From: Membranipora membranacea
Taxonomy: Eukaryota; Bryozoa; Gymnolaemata; Cheilostomatida; Membraniporidae
Assembly (NCBI GenBank): GCA_914767715.1
Contig: OU612074.1
Location: forward strand, 12,880,062-12,944,061
DNA: 64,000 nucleotides
Direction of reading: 5' to 3'
Part shown: in pieces, positions 38,801 through 45,694 of the stretch
Layout: each line of letters begins with the position of its first letter
How positions within the stretch are numbered: the stretch's first letter is position 1
Notes under the pieces: generated by a model
What the model saw: only the letters and a program-made list of their open reading frames with translations
What the model was told of the DNA's origin: nothing
The model's database searches: none
Program-made: the position numbers and the translations under genes

Positions 38801-41800
38801 TATAACTCGCTATACAATTACTGTGGAGAGTGCTGTGGAAGCTGGTCAAACACCAGAGGTGATCGCTCCTATCAGAGTGAACCGAACAGGAGAGGTGAGA
38901 TCTAATATCATAGGAATATTAATGTTTTGTTTGTGATCTTCAAAGTCATCCTCTGTTTCCCTAAGGGACTGCTTTTGCCTTCCGCACAACGGATTTTTTA
39001 ACATTCGGCTTATTTAGGCTCTCCTATCTGATAGATAAATAAATCAAAGGCATCTCTTTGTAGGTACAAACTTACAATTATTTACTGCAACATCTCGTTC
39101 CATATACTGTGTATAACATCAGTGTGACAACATCAACATCTGCTGGTATTGGAGGACCCGGAATTGTGCAACAACGCACAGCTGAGTATAGTAAGTATTG
39201 TTTTATTCATTTTGTGGCAGGCCACATACCTCATATTCAATTGAAAATGATGCCTTTCCTAAATTCAACAATAAACAATTACGAGATGCAAAAGCTAATC
39301 ATGTCAGGCGACATGTCCTGGAAGTAAAGGTGGAAAACCATTGAATTCCATATCTGGAATAGCACCAGTAGCTTTCTTTTGCCAAACAAATGGCTCAAAT
39401 AAACCAGTCCCTAGTAGCATTCTAGGAAAACCCAAATCATCGGCATGGAAGGCATTTTATTACTGCTTTCTGTTTTGTACACAAGATAACTTCTTAGGCT
39501 TTATTATATGTGCTAGTAGGGACAGCCAATAAGATCAATGTCAGATAAGTCCCTGTGTTGAGTGTTCTAACTGTATAAGGCTATCCTGATATTTCCGTTC
39601 CATGAGAAGAATTTAATTCAGTGTGGAAAACCCATAGAAATAGTTTGTAATGAAGTTGTTACCACAATATTTTTTGACTTGCCATAGAAGGTGGAAAACT
39701 CAGCCATGTAATTAATTGTTAAATTAATGCTGGAGTCAATTTTTAATGGAGTGTTATCATTTTTCTTACAGTACCTGATGCACCACCTTCTTTGAGTCTC
39801 ACACCAGGGACTGGTGACATATTTGCTGTGTGGGAAGAACCTGATATGTCAAATGGAATCATTGTGATGTACGAACTCACTTTCTACAAAGTAGATAAAG
39901 ACAACATCACAGTGGGAGATAGTGAGACAACAGAGGTCAGTTCATGCTATATGGTGGATGATAGACAAAATACAAGTCCATGCACATCATGTTGTTTGGT
40001 ATGTGTGGTCCGTACTAATATTTTGGGTTTGCTTTTTTGACTTCACATCAGTATTTATGTTGGCTGCCTGAGATTAACGTATAACATAATATGGTTGACC
40101 CAACAAATGTTAGACCCATACATGACGACTTTGATTGGCAAAAAGTTAGTTAGGCATTGGCTTAATGCCCTTTGATGCTAACATTATGATGTAAAGTCGA
40201 GTACTTTTGATAACATAAATCAAACCGCTCTTGTCACATAATAACTTGAAAATTAAAAGTGTTTCAAATAACCATGGTAAGTATGGTAAAAGTGTGGTAT
40301 GTGTAATAAGTCATTGTCAAACATTGTTATTGTTGATCAAAGTATTTAATATGCGATTATCATCTTTGTTGTTTCTAGTATCCGGCCAATGTTACTACTG
40401 CTATACTTACCAGCGAGATCATCAAACCCTACAGAAGTTACAGGGTTGAGGTAGCAGCTAAAACCAGTCATGATGTGTATGGAGAAGCTATAATACAACA
40501 CGCAATGACCCTCCCTACAGGTTAGGGGATTACTGTGTGACTGATTGCTGTTCCTTTTTATCATAACTAACATCAATTACTCTTAAAGTCTCAACTCTCA
40601 ATCTTAAGATTTTGAACAATTAGACCTGTTTTCACATCCTTCAGTTCACATAATACATCTTAACTGTTACTTATGTGGCTGTTTTCTATTGATTAGCAGA
40701 AAGTCACACAAGATTTGTGTGATTCAATTATTTGTATGCTATTTCAGCACCTACTGGTAAACCTGAAATGATCAAGGGAGACCCAATTACATCTAACTCA
40801 ATCACTCTGAAGTGGGATGCCATCAATGCAGATTTAGTCAACGGGCAGCTAGAGTAAGTCTTACGCATATTTGCTGAGGGATTTAAATCCCATATTTCTT
40901 CATCATAAAAGATAGATAATAACTTTAACGAGTACTAGAAAGAACAAGACAAGCAGATCTAATCAACCAAGGTGGTTGTCATATGAAGCTGGCAATTTTA
41001 CCACATTACCAGATTACAACTTTGATTTTGGTTTCAGACACTATAAGATAACGAGCAATACCTCAACAGATTTGGTGACAGTACCAGGTGACATGGCAAC
41101 AGAGAAGAAATTCATTGACCTGAATGCCAACACATATTATGAATTTAAGATCAGCGGATGTACAGTTATTGGCGGATGTGCGAACACAACTTTTACAGCT
41201 GAGAAAGTCATCAAAACCAAAGAAACAGGTGAATTTTTACATCCATTACTCAAGTTATTTTGTTGTGATTGTGTAACCACATATTTGGTAGTTTACATAT
41301 TGTCCTTTGGATAGGAGGTGAGAACTTCTTCAAATTAGTCAGGATCCATGGTGGTGATATTTGACCCGGCTCAGTGTTAACAGTATAGTAAATGATGATC
41401 AGCTCAGAGTAATGGACAGGCCTTCGTAATTTAGAGTTACTTGAATTGTGCAAATTACGATACTGTATCTGATACAGTGATACCTGGTGCCGTATATTGA
41501 AAAGCCAATGAGTGTTTGTTAGTATAAAACATTTTCTCATTTTGGCATAGCCTAGGGCCGGGTGTGTAAATTAGGATTCGTCAGTTTTTAATGTCTTCCT
41601 GATTGCTGACACAAACAGGTCAAGATGCTGTTGAAAAGCCGACTATATCACTATGTGACATGCAGGGCCTACAATGTTTCACTGTGGTATCAGTGAGTTG
41701 GGCTTATCCAGAGTCTAACGGTGTCGTTATTACCGGCTTCATAGTCACTGTAACTAGTGATAGAGACGTGAGTTAGAGATCAATGGTGTCATTCATTGAT

Positions 41801-44216
41801 CTCTTTGTGTCTTCTGAGTACATTATCTAGTACCACGGTTCGCCTTTATACACCTTATGCTAATTTATTCATCTCTTCAGTTCGCATGTTTTTCTAGTTC
41901 CCATTATTCTAAATAACTGAAGAGACAAGTTGTCTTTTTGCAATTCTTCTTGCAAGTTAGACCTAAAAATATCCCTGGACTCAGAACGACTCAAGATGAT
42001 GCTGAAAGGGTTTGAGAATGAGTCTACAGCATACAGGAAAGCTTCAAGTCATCTACTCATACTTAACAGGGCGGCTGAAATACTCGCCCCTAGAGTGGCT
42101 TGCCAATTTCGCTGCATGATGGTAGTAGCTTTTTATGGGTTTCTTCTTCTTTGATGCTAAATTTTCAGCCTTTTCTAAAGAATCAAGGCAGGATTTCCTC
42201 CTATAATGTTCTTATCACCTTTATTTTATTGGTTTTAATGTAATAACGCATGGAAATTTTTGCTCTGCAATTTCATTAAGCGTTTCACAAATAAATAATA
42301 AATAAACTTTATTTTTATTATTATTACCCTGCCCATGCTGTTCTCCAGCAACTTACTGTATTTACTTAAATGTTGTATTTCTAACTTAATGGGGGTTAAT
42401 CAGGAAACGGCGTATTAGTCGCCCCCCTCTTATAGGGAACCCCCAACTATCTTGTTAATCATTGAGGTAAGAAAAAATACAGAGTTACTTACACCTTAAG
42501 AACTCATATTTTCTTGAGACAAGGCTCTGTTATATAATAGTACAGTACTTTGTTATAACTTGTAAAATTTACTAACTTTAGCCTGGCCTTTGAGCCTCAT
42601 ATTTTGTAGATATCTTATCTTGGCTCATACATTATCCAACACAACATTATGCTAATCTATTCATCTTGTCAGTTCCCGGGTTTTTCTCATTCCTATTTTT
42701 CTAAATAACTGAAAAGACAAGTTGTCTTTTCGCAATTCCCACCCTCCCACTATAAAGTATTACCTTATGTTACTGTATTTCTTAGCGTGTAAAAGGAGAC
42801 TTAAGTGCATGTGTGGTTGGTACTAAATTATCCGCCTTTTCTTCCTATAAAGTTCTTGCCCATGCTGTTCTCCAGAAACTTGCTGTACTTACTTAAATGT
42901 TGCATTTCTAACTTAATGGGGGTTAACCAGGAAATGACGTATTAGTCGCCCCCTCCTATAGGGGAACCCCCAGCTATCTTGTTAATCAATGAGGTAAGAA
43001 AAAATAAGAAAAATATCTAAGTGGCTCAAATAATTGTCCTACCAACCTAGGGATAAACATGGAGACCCTTCTAACATCATTTCTTGGAAGTCTGTTTGTC
43101 TGTTAGTCTGCTAGCATTAGGTCGGTTGGTCTGTTAGCCTTAGGTTAGGGCGATGCTAAAAGGCTGTCTTTTTGACAGGTAGGGTTCCCAGAGCGTCACT
43201 CAAATCGGGCTTGTTGGATGTTTTATTTTAGTTTCAGTTTTATCCTACTATTACAGTTCTCTAAGATGTAACAAATGCTAAAAAACTTCATCAGGTGTCA
43301 TTTACACTGCATAATTTTGTTTTACAGATGTAGGTATACCAACAAGCTCACAGCGTCCATCAGTTCCATCAGCTCAACAGACCGGCTGCAGTGCATTGAT
43401 AGCAGTGTCAGCAGTGTTAGCTGTATCTCTAGCGTTGAATGTAGCAACCATATTTTTCTTCATAGTGATGAGGAGGTAAATCTAACAAGTGGTATACTTG
43501 GCTATGATTCAATGTTTGGTACTTTAATCGAGCCAAAACAAAGCCTCAGCTGATGTTGTTTAATTGTTACGGTAAGATATTATTATGACCCCTGAAATGA
43601 TATTCAATTTGCGGTCTGAAGCAAGTCAAAAAGGTCTATTGAGGTGGAACATATTGCTATAAAATGGTGGTGTAACACTTTTTGTTCCCATAGATTCAAT
43701 TAAGTTTTCTTCCTTTAGACGTGTTGCTGGCATGAAAAGTGACTCTGGTTCAGATGCAGATAATTATGATCATCTGCAGTCAAATACTTCTGAGATGGGA
43801 AGTCATATGTACGACAGCATACAAACAGGTTAGGATATTAGTATATATTTGATAAACCCTCACTTTGGAAATCTCCATCCCCTCCAAGTCATCTGACAAT
43901 TGCTTTGTCATGATTGAACCAATGAATTGCCAATTCATAATATCATCATAGTGTCAATCTCAAAATTGCATCTGATGTTATGTTCTAAGAAAGTGGCGGT
44001 TAAACAGAAATTGTAATTTTAGCATTGACTGCAAAGATATGTTCTTTTAAACAAAAAGACTTAGAAAATGACTAAGTGTACTTTCATACTCAAGACGTAC
44101 TAATGATAAAGTTTTACTATATTGAGGCCTTATGAATATTTATCTTAGTTGAATTGATTTCTAAAATATGTTATATTTTAGGTCAGCCAGGACCTGAATA
44201 TGAAACAGTGACCTAA
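14849..44216 (+). CDS. receptor gene A: FN3-repeat type I membrane protein with ITAM-like tail (span of exons)
   Basis: Assembled from splice sites and phases, the gene runs from an ATG exon through a signal peptide, a Pro/Thr mucin-like stalk, FN3 domain 1, a Ser/Thr-rich segment, three single-exon FN3 domains, then FN3 domains mostly split over two exons, one transmembrane helix and a roughly 45-residue tail ending EYETVT. The coding sum is about 4.2 kb, near 1400 residues, with 11 complete FN3 domains if relic exons 28518-28714 and 41619-41767 are skipped. FN3 domains show the expected Trp in strand B (VSW, LNW, ITYIW) and a Tyr in strand F (SYxFTA, TEYTVTV). Almost every domain border is phase 1. 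The tail has YDHL, YDSI and YETV. It is probably a cell-surface adhesion or recognition receptor signalling through tyrosine phosphorylation; ligand and pathway are unknown. Exon boundaries are by eye, and intron 1 is 8.4 kb. Gene B at 56289 is its paralogue. Confidence 0.75.
17960..18800 (+). repeat. satellite-like array, unit about 275-290 bp
   Basis: About three and a half units share TTGATCTCAATGCATA, CCATCTTTTAAAGGCCTAAA and GCGGAAAATCGTTTT. The shared start TTGATCTC lies at about 17984, 18258, 18547 and 18716, so the last units are truncated. Within each unit GGAAAAT is repeated many times. It sits inside gene A intron 1. Confidence 0.75.
20345..20470 (+). repeat. 64-bp tandem duplication
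   Basis: Two copies of a unit with CTGTAACTTTGGCTTGT and GAACATTAGGCCT, differing at a few bases. Intronic, with no coding meaning seen. Confidence 0.7.
20740..21100 (+). repeat. diverged tandem repeat, unit about 185 bp
   Basis: Both units contain AATCTGGTTGTGC, ATAGTGC or CTAGTGC, and end in GCAGGTATTTTC. A third, partial relative (CTTTTCATGTCACACTTTTAG) lies near 21343. Intronic. Confidence 0.55.
23278..23587 (+). CDS. gene A exon 2: signal peptide end and Pro/Thr mucin-like stalk
   Basis: Acceptor TTCTCGCAG, donor CAG-GTAAGA, phase 0 to 1. The exon codes IYTVLLVLLTGVLSQDEPA and then about 14 repeats of PTTTTT or PTTTTTT, ending TTAAPTG. Such Thr/Pro stretches are normally densely O-glycosylated stalks. 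The DNA is a CCAACAACAACAACA minisatellite, so copy number is likely to vary. All three plus-strand frames and the reverse frames are open here, but only the Thr/Pro frame follows the signal peptide and keeps the phase. Gene B has a short Thr-rich stalk without the array at the same place. Confidence 0.75.
23335..23565 (+). repeat. coding minisatellite, CCAACAACAACAACA units
   Basis: Units of 15 or 18 bases (CCAACAACAACAACA, some with an extra ACA), about fourteen in tandem. Each length change is a multiple of three, so expansion and contraction keep the Thr/Pro frame. Confidence 0.9.
23890..23963 (+). CDS. gene A exon 3: FN3 domain 1, first half
   Basis: Acceptor TTATTACAG, donor GAG-GTAAAT, phase 1 to 0. 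It reads DVAVSDPTVSSLNVTWKGIS and ends FYE; the strand B tryptophan is in NVTWKG. The exon equivalent in gene B is at 57261. Confidence 0.75.
24140..24310 (+). mobile_element. diverged SINE-like repeat in gene A intron
   Basis: It shares short blocks with the repeats at 11220 and 56595 (CGGAGCTGTG, GGTTCAAACTGAGC, AACATGGTGATGA). The similarity is weak and the limits uncertain. Confidence 0.3.
24594..24795 (+). CDS. gene A exon 4: FN3 domain 1, second half
   Basis: Acceptor TTTTCACAG, donor ACAG-GTATGA, phase 0 to 1. It reads VEYCETGPSCSF, then SLNAGTAYDIRVQAFNTESG (the FN3 loop and strand F tyrosine), then GGTGVPSSPATITGN. Gene B exon 57793 shares TAYDIRV and GTGVPSSPAITGN. Confidence 0.8.
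25228..25542 (+). CDS. gene A exon 5: Ser/Thr-rich mucin-like segment (boundaries uncertain)
   Basis: The donor ATGATGC-GTAAGAAA is shared exactly with gene B at 58830. The start is less certain. Homologous Ser/Thr-rich sequence begins near 25039, after TCAAATAG, but that frame hits TGA at 25228. An acceptor ending at 25227 (CTGACTCAG) keeps phase 1 on both sides and gives KVPDSSTTSRSSPS, then a long Ser/Thr stretch ending ATTTTKMM. The composition implies an O-glycosylated spacer. Beyond the donor the frame stays open to 25803; that part looks like intron conserved between the duplicates, though a read-through secreted form is possible. Confidence 0.5.
27100..27363 (+). CDS. gene A exon 6: FN3 domain 2 (single exon)
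   Basis: Acceptor TTTATTCAG, donor CTAG-GTACAA, symmetric phase 1 to 1, 88 codons. It reads PSPVENPQVEKIS, IKVSWTPPAAFDHV (strand B Trp, PP turn), and GATYTFRLTVSVAEQSSSS ending SLTLG. Full-length FN3. No counterpart is visible in gene B. Confidence 0.85.
27512..27775 (+). CDS. gene A exon 7: FN3 domain 3 (single exon)
   Basis: Acceptor TTGCTTAG, donor TTAG-GTAATA, phase 1 to 1. It reads AKLIWVNPEGQFDKVTIVW and ELTPGERYTFTAHVYSGNKV, ending SLTLG. The TPGxxYxFTAHV block is shared with the next domain, so the two arose by duplication. Confidence 0.85.
27971..28240 (+). CDS. gene A exon 8: FN3 domain 4 (single exon)
   Basis: Acceptor AATATTAG, donor CTAG-GTAGGA, phase 1 to 1, 90 codons. It reads AALEWTNPSDVFYQVTIRC, DGCTPTEKNITN, and GLTPGKSYNFTAHVF ending SLTLG. 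The CDGC cysteines could form a local disulphide. The next exon-like segment is its damaged copy. Confidence 0.85.
28518..28714 (+). pseudogene. relic FN3 exon in gene A with a 70-bp internal deletion
   Basis: It has the same acceptor context (CTATCAG-AACC), donor (CTAG-GTAGGAG) and flanking intron text as exon 8. The stretch coding the strand B Trp to VTIRC is missing. Exon 8 reads AAACTGC, 70 bases, then GATGGATGTAC; this copy goes directly from GAACTGC to GATGGATGTAC. The loss changes the length to 197, not a multiple of three, and the phase 1 frame stops soon after the junction. Skipping it joins exon 8 to exon 10 in phase 1. Confidence 0.8.
29800..30200 (+). repeat. 121-bp tandem repeat
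   Basis: AACCCTGGAAAGATTGC starts at 29901, 30022 and 30144, each time followed by CACCATAGAAAAC or a variant and GAAGTCACAAAAGATCTTC. A more diverged unit precedes it. Non-coding. Confidence 0.8.
30611..31095 (+). repeat. 59-bp minisatellite, about eight units
   Basis: Units carry ACAGAGATACAAATACCGCG, ATTCACAGCGAGGAACC and CAGTCTAACATAG, repeating every 59 bp from 30613 to 31085 with few differences. The unit includes CGCGATTCACAGCGAGG, which has weak self-complementarity. It is contiguous without spacers, in an intron of gene A. Confidence 0.92.
32690..32814 (+). CDS. gene A exon 10: FN3 domain 5, first half
   Basis: Acceptor TCATTTTAG, donor ATT-GTAAGTG, phase 1 to 0. It reads VPSAPTGANATHSGRD, VMLNWDAPVDSALANYRVSY, then NSTI. 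The open frame continues into the intron for about 40 codons; that stretch is also present in gene B's introns and is not counted as coding. Confidence 0.8.
33185..33344 (+). CDS. gene A exon 11: FN3 domain 5, second half
   Basis: Acceptor TATTTGCAG, donor ATAG-GTTTGT, phase 0 to 1. It reads ANCSNGSQSTTDN, then LDAGCSYSFTVASILYNGDS and SDPVDYTIG. The two Cys residues (ANCS, AGCS) are kept in gene B. Confidence 0.8.
33505..33747 (+). CDS. gene A exon 12: FN3 domain 6 (single exon)
   Basis: It reads AVTNLTVTSSSLSAITVSWN, FDIFVVECYGDCQ, and DLTPGQTYSIIVYTMSNG ending YVLLG; phase 1 to 1, 81 codons. The acceptor is placed at CCCCCTAG. The gene B acceptor TTGTTCAG is also present here, but using it would hit TAG, because gene A lacks one base after it (GCCCCCTAG against GCCCCACTAG). 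Confidence 0.75.
33976..34104 (+). CDS. gene A exon 13: FN3 domain 7, first half
   Basis: Acceptor TTCTTGAAG, donor AAAT-GTAAGT, phase 1 to 1. It reads APSSVADLKTTDITENSITY, IWFAGAGRADDFDVVF and TGSEAIK. Gene B exon 63289 is its clear counterpart. Confidence 0.8.
34327..34506 (+). CDS. gene A exon 14: FN3 domain 7, second half
   Basis: Acceptor GCATTTCAG, donor AGTG-GTATGT, phase 1 to 1. It reads SSLTADTEYTVTVRSRAIDS, GSGNKFSSPMSDTSRTVES. The counterpart in gene B is at 63771. Confidence 0.8.
34507..35400 (+). other. gene A intron
   Basis: Nothing recognisable beyond AT-rich intronic sequence. Confidence 0.4.
35401..35585 (+). CDS. gene A exon 15: FN3 domain 8, first half
   Basis: Acceptor TTGTTGCAG, donor GAG-GTATGT, phase 1 to 0. 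It reads VPGMVRNLIEKDKGTN, IMIQWDPPSPLNTVVGYAVT and VYESDGNGPIGSCK, with three further Cys near the end (LDCEACE). A well-kept FN3 start (QWDPP). Confidence 0.85.
35880..36090 (+). CDS. gene A exon 16: FN3 domain 8, second half
   Basis: Acceptor TTTATCTAG, donor AGCAT-GTAAGTA, phase 0 to 1. It reads SRKNDSSYDHWRTQLSCGDP, NVNETQEFTVNNL, and KPVTNYAVKVFALNTRNLTN. Several N-glycosylation motifs (NDS, NET, NLT). Confidence 0.8.
36448..38258 (+). mobile_element. non-autonomous LTR retrotransposon in a gene A intron
   Basis: Two long terminal repeats of about 434 bp (36448-36881 and 37827-38258) differ at only a handful of positions. They flank a 945-bp interior with no gag or pol frame. The flanks carry a perfect 5-bp duplication, ATCTG (36443-36447 and 38259-38263). 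Just after the left repeat is TGGTGGCAGCAG, a primer-binding-site-like sequence close to what a tRNA-Leu 3' end (with CCA) would pair with. Just before the right repeat is a purine tract, GAGAGGGGAAGGGA (37811-37824). All hallmarks of an LTR element are present except proteins, so it was mobilised in trans. The high similarity of the repeats indicates a young insertion. Confidence 0.92.
38710..38894 (+). CDS. gene A exon 17: FN3 domain 9, first half
   Basis: Acceptor ACTTTGCAG, donor GAG-GTGAGA, phase 1 to 0. It reads LPNGQPTVNVTGFTHN, IGISWSAINDSVGNITRYTI and VIAPIRVNRTGE. Confidence 0.82.
39064..39190 (+). CDS. gene A exon 18: FN3 domain 9, second half
   Basis: Acceptor CTTTGTAG, donor TATA-GTAAGT, phase 0 to 1. 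It reads VQTYNYLLQHLVPYTVYNIS and VTTSTSAGIGGPGIV, ending RTAEY. Typical FN3 strands F-G with the YNISV block. Confidence 0.8.
39191..39771 (+). other. gene A intron
   Basis: No feature recognised. Confidence 0.4.
39772..39935 (+). CDS. gene A exon 19: FN3 domain 10, first half
   Basis: Acceptor TTTCTTACAG, donor GAG-GTCAGT, phase 1 to 0. It reads IPDAPPSLSLTPGTGDI, FAVWEEPDMSNGIIVMYELT and GDSETTE. The donor is a slightly weak GTCAGT. Confidence 0.8.
40379..40520 (+). CDS. gene A exon 20: FN3 domain 10, second half
   Basis: Acceptor TTGTTTCTAG, donor ACAG-GTTAGG, phase 0 to 1. It reads YPANVTTAILTSEIIKPYRS, then YRVEVAAKTSHDVYGEA, ending TLPTG. Confidence 0.8.
40748..40853 (+). CDS. gene A exon 21: FN3 domain 11, first half
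   Basis: Acceptor GCTATTTCAG, donor AGA-GTAAGTC, phase 1 to 2. It reads APTGKPEMIKGDPI and ITLKWDAINADLVNGQL. It differs from the other split domains, whose intron is phase 0. Confidence 0.8.
41038..41228 (+). CDS. gene A exon 22: FN3 domain 11, second half
   Basis: Acceptor GGTTTCAG, donor ACAG-GTGAAT, phase 2 to 1. It reads HYKITSNTSTDLVTVPGDMA, NANTYYEFKISGCTVIG, and ends VIKTKETG. Its phase 1 end can join directly to the transmembrane exon at 43328. Confidence 0.8.
41619..41767 (+). pseudogene. orphan half-FN3 exon of gene A
   Basis: Acceptor ACAAACAG, donor GAC-GTGAGT, phase 1 to 0. It reads GQDAVEKPTISLCD, VVSVSWAYPESNGVVITGFI and VTVTSD, a good first half of an FN3 domain. No matching second-half exon (phase 0 to 1) was found before the transmembrane exon, which needs a phase 1 donor. 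Unless an exon was missed, it must be skipped or is a relic. Confidence 0.6.
41830..43000 (+). repeat. imperfect tandem duplication in gene A's last large intron
   Basis: Shared blocks: CTAAATAACTGAAGAGACAA (near 41910) and its variant near 42703; GCCCATGCTGTTCTCCAG at about 42332 and 42849; and TTCTAACTTAATGGGGGTTA in both. The left copy holds about 270 bp more. This region may have replaced the missing second half-exon of the last FN3 domain. Confidence 0.7.
43328..43475 (+). CDS. gene A exon 24: transmembrane exon
   Basis: Acceptor TTTTACAG, donor AGGAG-GTAAAT, phase 1 to 2. The correct frame reads DVGIPTSSQRPSVPSAQQTG, then C and the helix ALIAVSAVLAVSLALNVAT, IFFFIVM, then RR. A Ser/Pro linker, one helix and a positive stop-transfer end make a type I membrane topology. 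A longer open frame overlaps here in another phase but has no hydrophobic segment and does not splice in phase. Confidence 0.82.
43719..43828 (+). CDS. gene A exon 25: cytoplasmic tail with YDHL and YDSI
   Basis: Acceptor TTCCTTTAG, donor ACAG-GTTAGG, phase 2 to 1. It reads RVAGMKSDSGSDADNYDHLQ, then SNTSEMGSHMYDSIQTG. YDHL and YDSI are separated by 11 residues, inside the ITAM spacing range (YxxL/I, 6 to 12, YxxL/I). The acidic SDSGSDAD run before the first tyrosine is favourable for tyrosine kinases. Damaged homologues are at 8406, 45365 and 54667. Confidence 0.8.
44182..44216 (+). CDS. gene A exon 26: last coding exon, EYETVT end
   Basis: Acceptor ATATTTTAG, phase 1. It reads GQPGPEYETVT followed by TAA. 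YETV is a third YxxPhi motif; the residue two before the tyrosine is Pro, so it is not a strict ITIM. A polyadenylation-like AATAAA is at 44544. Confidence 0.8.
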
Positions 44217-45364
44217 GTCTCGAGACGGGGAGAAGCAAAACCAATGGAAAGTAATCTGCAACAGACTTGTCTTGACAAACAGCTATTTCAAGTGTAAAAC
44301 AGACCTACTTTCACATAAATGTATTTTGTTTCCTGTTTCTATAGTAAGTTATCCAAGATATAAGCCATATCAGCCATATTAGCCAACTTTCAACTTTTTT
44401 TTATTACTTATTTGTCACTCTATGTAGGCCTACTGTTGATAATCGTAACCACAAACATGTTATTGTGGCTTTTAAGATCATCATAAATCGAATATAGTAA
44501 GTACTTGCAAAAAAGATCTTCACTTGCATTAACAATAGAGCAGAATAAAATGTTCTGTTTAATTTCTATTTAGTTCTCGGATGTAAAGTTTCAGGGATTA
44601 AAGCTACTTCAAATTGGGCAAAACGTCATATCAAAGTTATCCTCACTCAGATAGGGTCTATATGAGTTTTTTACCCTCTCCAAAATGGCAAGTCATCTGC
44701 AATGGACTTGTATTGACTAGTATAAAACAGAACAATTATCACATTGAGCGCATATTTTGCTTCCTGTCTCTATAGTAAGATATCCAAGACTGTAAAATAC
44801 ACTGCCTACAATTAGCCATATATAGTTTTAGCATTCTATTTTTGCCAAATTGTCAGTATACACATTTTTATCAACCACAAGCATTTTATTGTGTTTTTTT
44901 AGATACCCTTTATTAGTACCCAATAAAGTAGCTACTGGCGAAAAAACAGTTTTGCTTAGATTAACACCGGAGCAGAATAAAATTGTCTGTTACAGATGTT
45001 CAATAAAAGAGGAAACCAGTATTCTATTAAGTCATTGAAAGTGTATAGTTTTGAGGATTAAATCTGCTTCAAGTTGGACGAAAAATCATACAATTACCCT
45101 CCCCAAAACATTCAGATCTGATCTATGAGTTAGCTATCCCTCCCAACAGGGCTGACCCATTCAAAATTGAGTAGCTTTGCCCAAGTTGTTAAACTTTCCT
45201 TTCCTGGTTTTGGCAAGTCGCAAACACCGATGTAGAATCGTGACTTTAGCAACTGGTTTGGGAAAGAACGTATTTAAAGGTCTATTGAGGTGGAATATAT
45301 TGCTGTAAAATAGTGGTGTAACACTTTTTGTTCCCATAGATTCAATTAAGTTTTCTTCCTTTAT

Positions 45365-45474
45365 ACGTGTTGCTGGCGTGAAGATTGACTCTGGTTCAGA
45401 TGCAGATAATTATGATCATCTGCAGCCATATACTTCTGAGATGGGAAGACATATGTACGACAGCATACAAACAG
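45365..45474 (+). pseudogene. duplicated tail exon with lost acceptor
   Basis: It is the same length (110) as gene A exon 25 and open in the same frame, with NYDHLQPYTSEMGRHMYDSI, so both YxxPhi motifs are kept and one Tyr is gained. The acceptor has changed from TTTAG to TTTAT, so normal splicing cannot use it. The donor GTTAGG is unchanged. Confidence 0.7.
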
Positions 45475-45645
45475 GTTAGGATATTAGTTTATCTTTGATG
45501 AACCCGCAGTTTAGAAAATATCCATCCCCACCAAGTCATCTGACAATTGCTTGGTCATGATTGAACCAATGAATTGCCAACAATAACAATATTGTCAACC
45601 GCGAAATTACATCTGCTGTTATGTTCTATGAAAGTGCAACAAAAT

Positions 45646-45694
45646 GCTTCTGAGATGGGAAGTCAGGACCTGAATATGAAACAGTGACCTAACT
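45646..45694 (+). pseudogene. chimeric copy of the last two tail exons
   Basis: ACTTCTGAGATGGGAAGTCA-like sequence from the penultimate exon runs directly into GGACCTGAATATGAAACAGT from the last exon, with TAA following. The intron and some exon bases are missing, with a short shared GTCA/CAG at the junction. It looks like a deletion by microhomology within the duplicated cassette. Confidence 0.6.

Noticed and set aside
41930-42154. A 74-codon frame with a helical-looking peptide, as the missing second half of the last FN3 domain
   Set aside because: It has no FN3 strand pattern, lies in the extra part of a non-coding tandem duplication and has no matching splice phase.
43275-43553. The long open frame over the gene A membrane exon
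   Set aside because: It reads a Ser/Cys-rich peptide in a frame that does not fit the splice phases; the adjacent frame gives the membrane helix.
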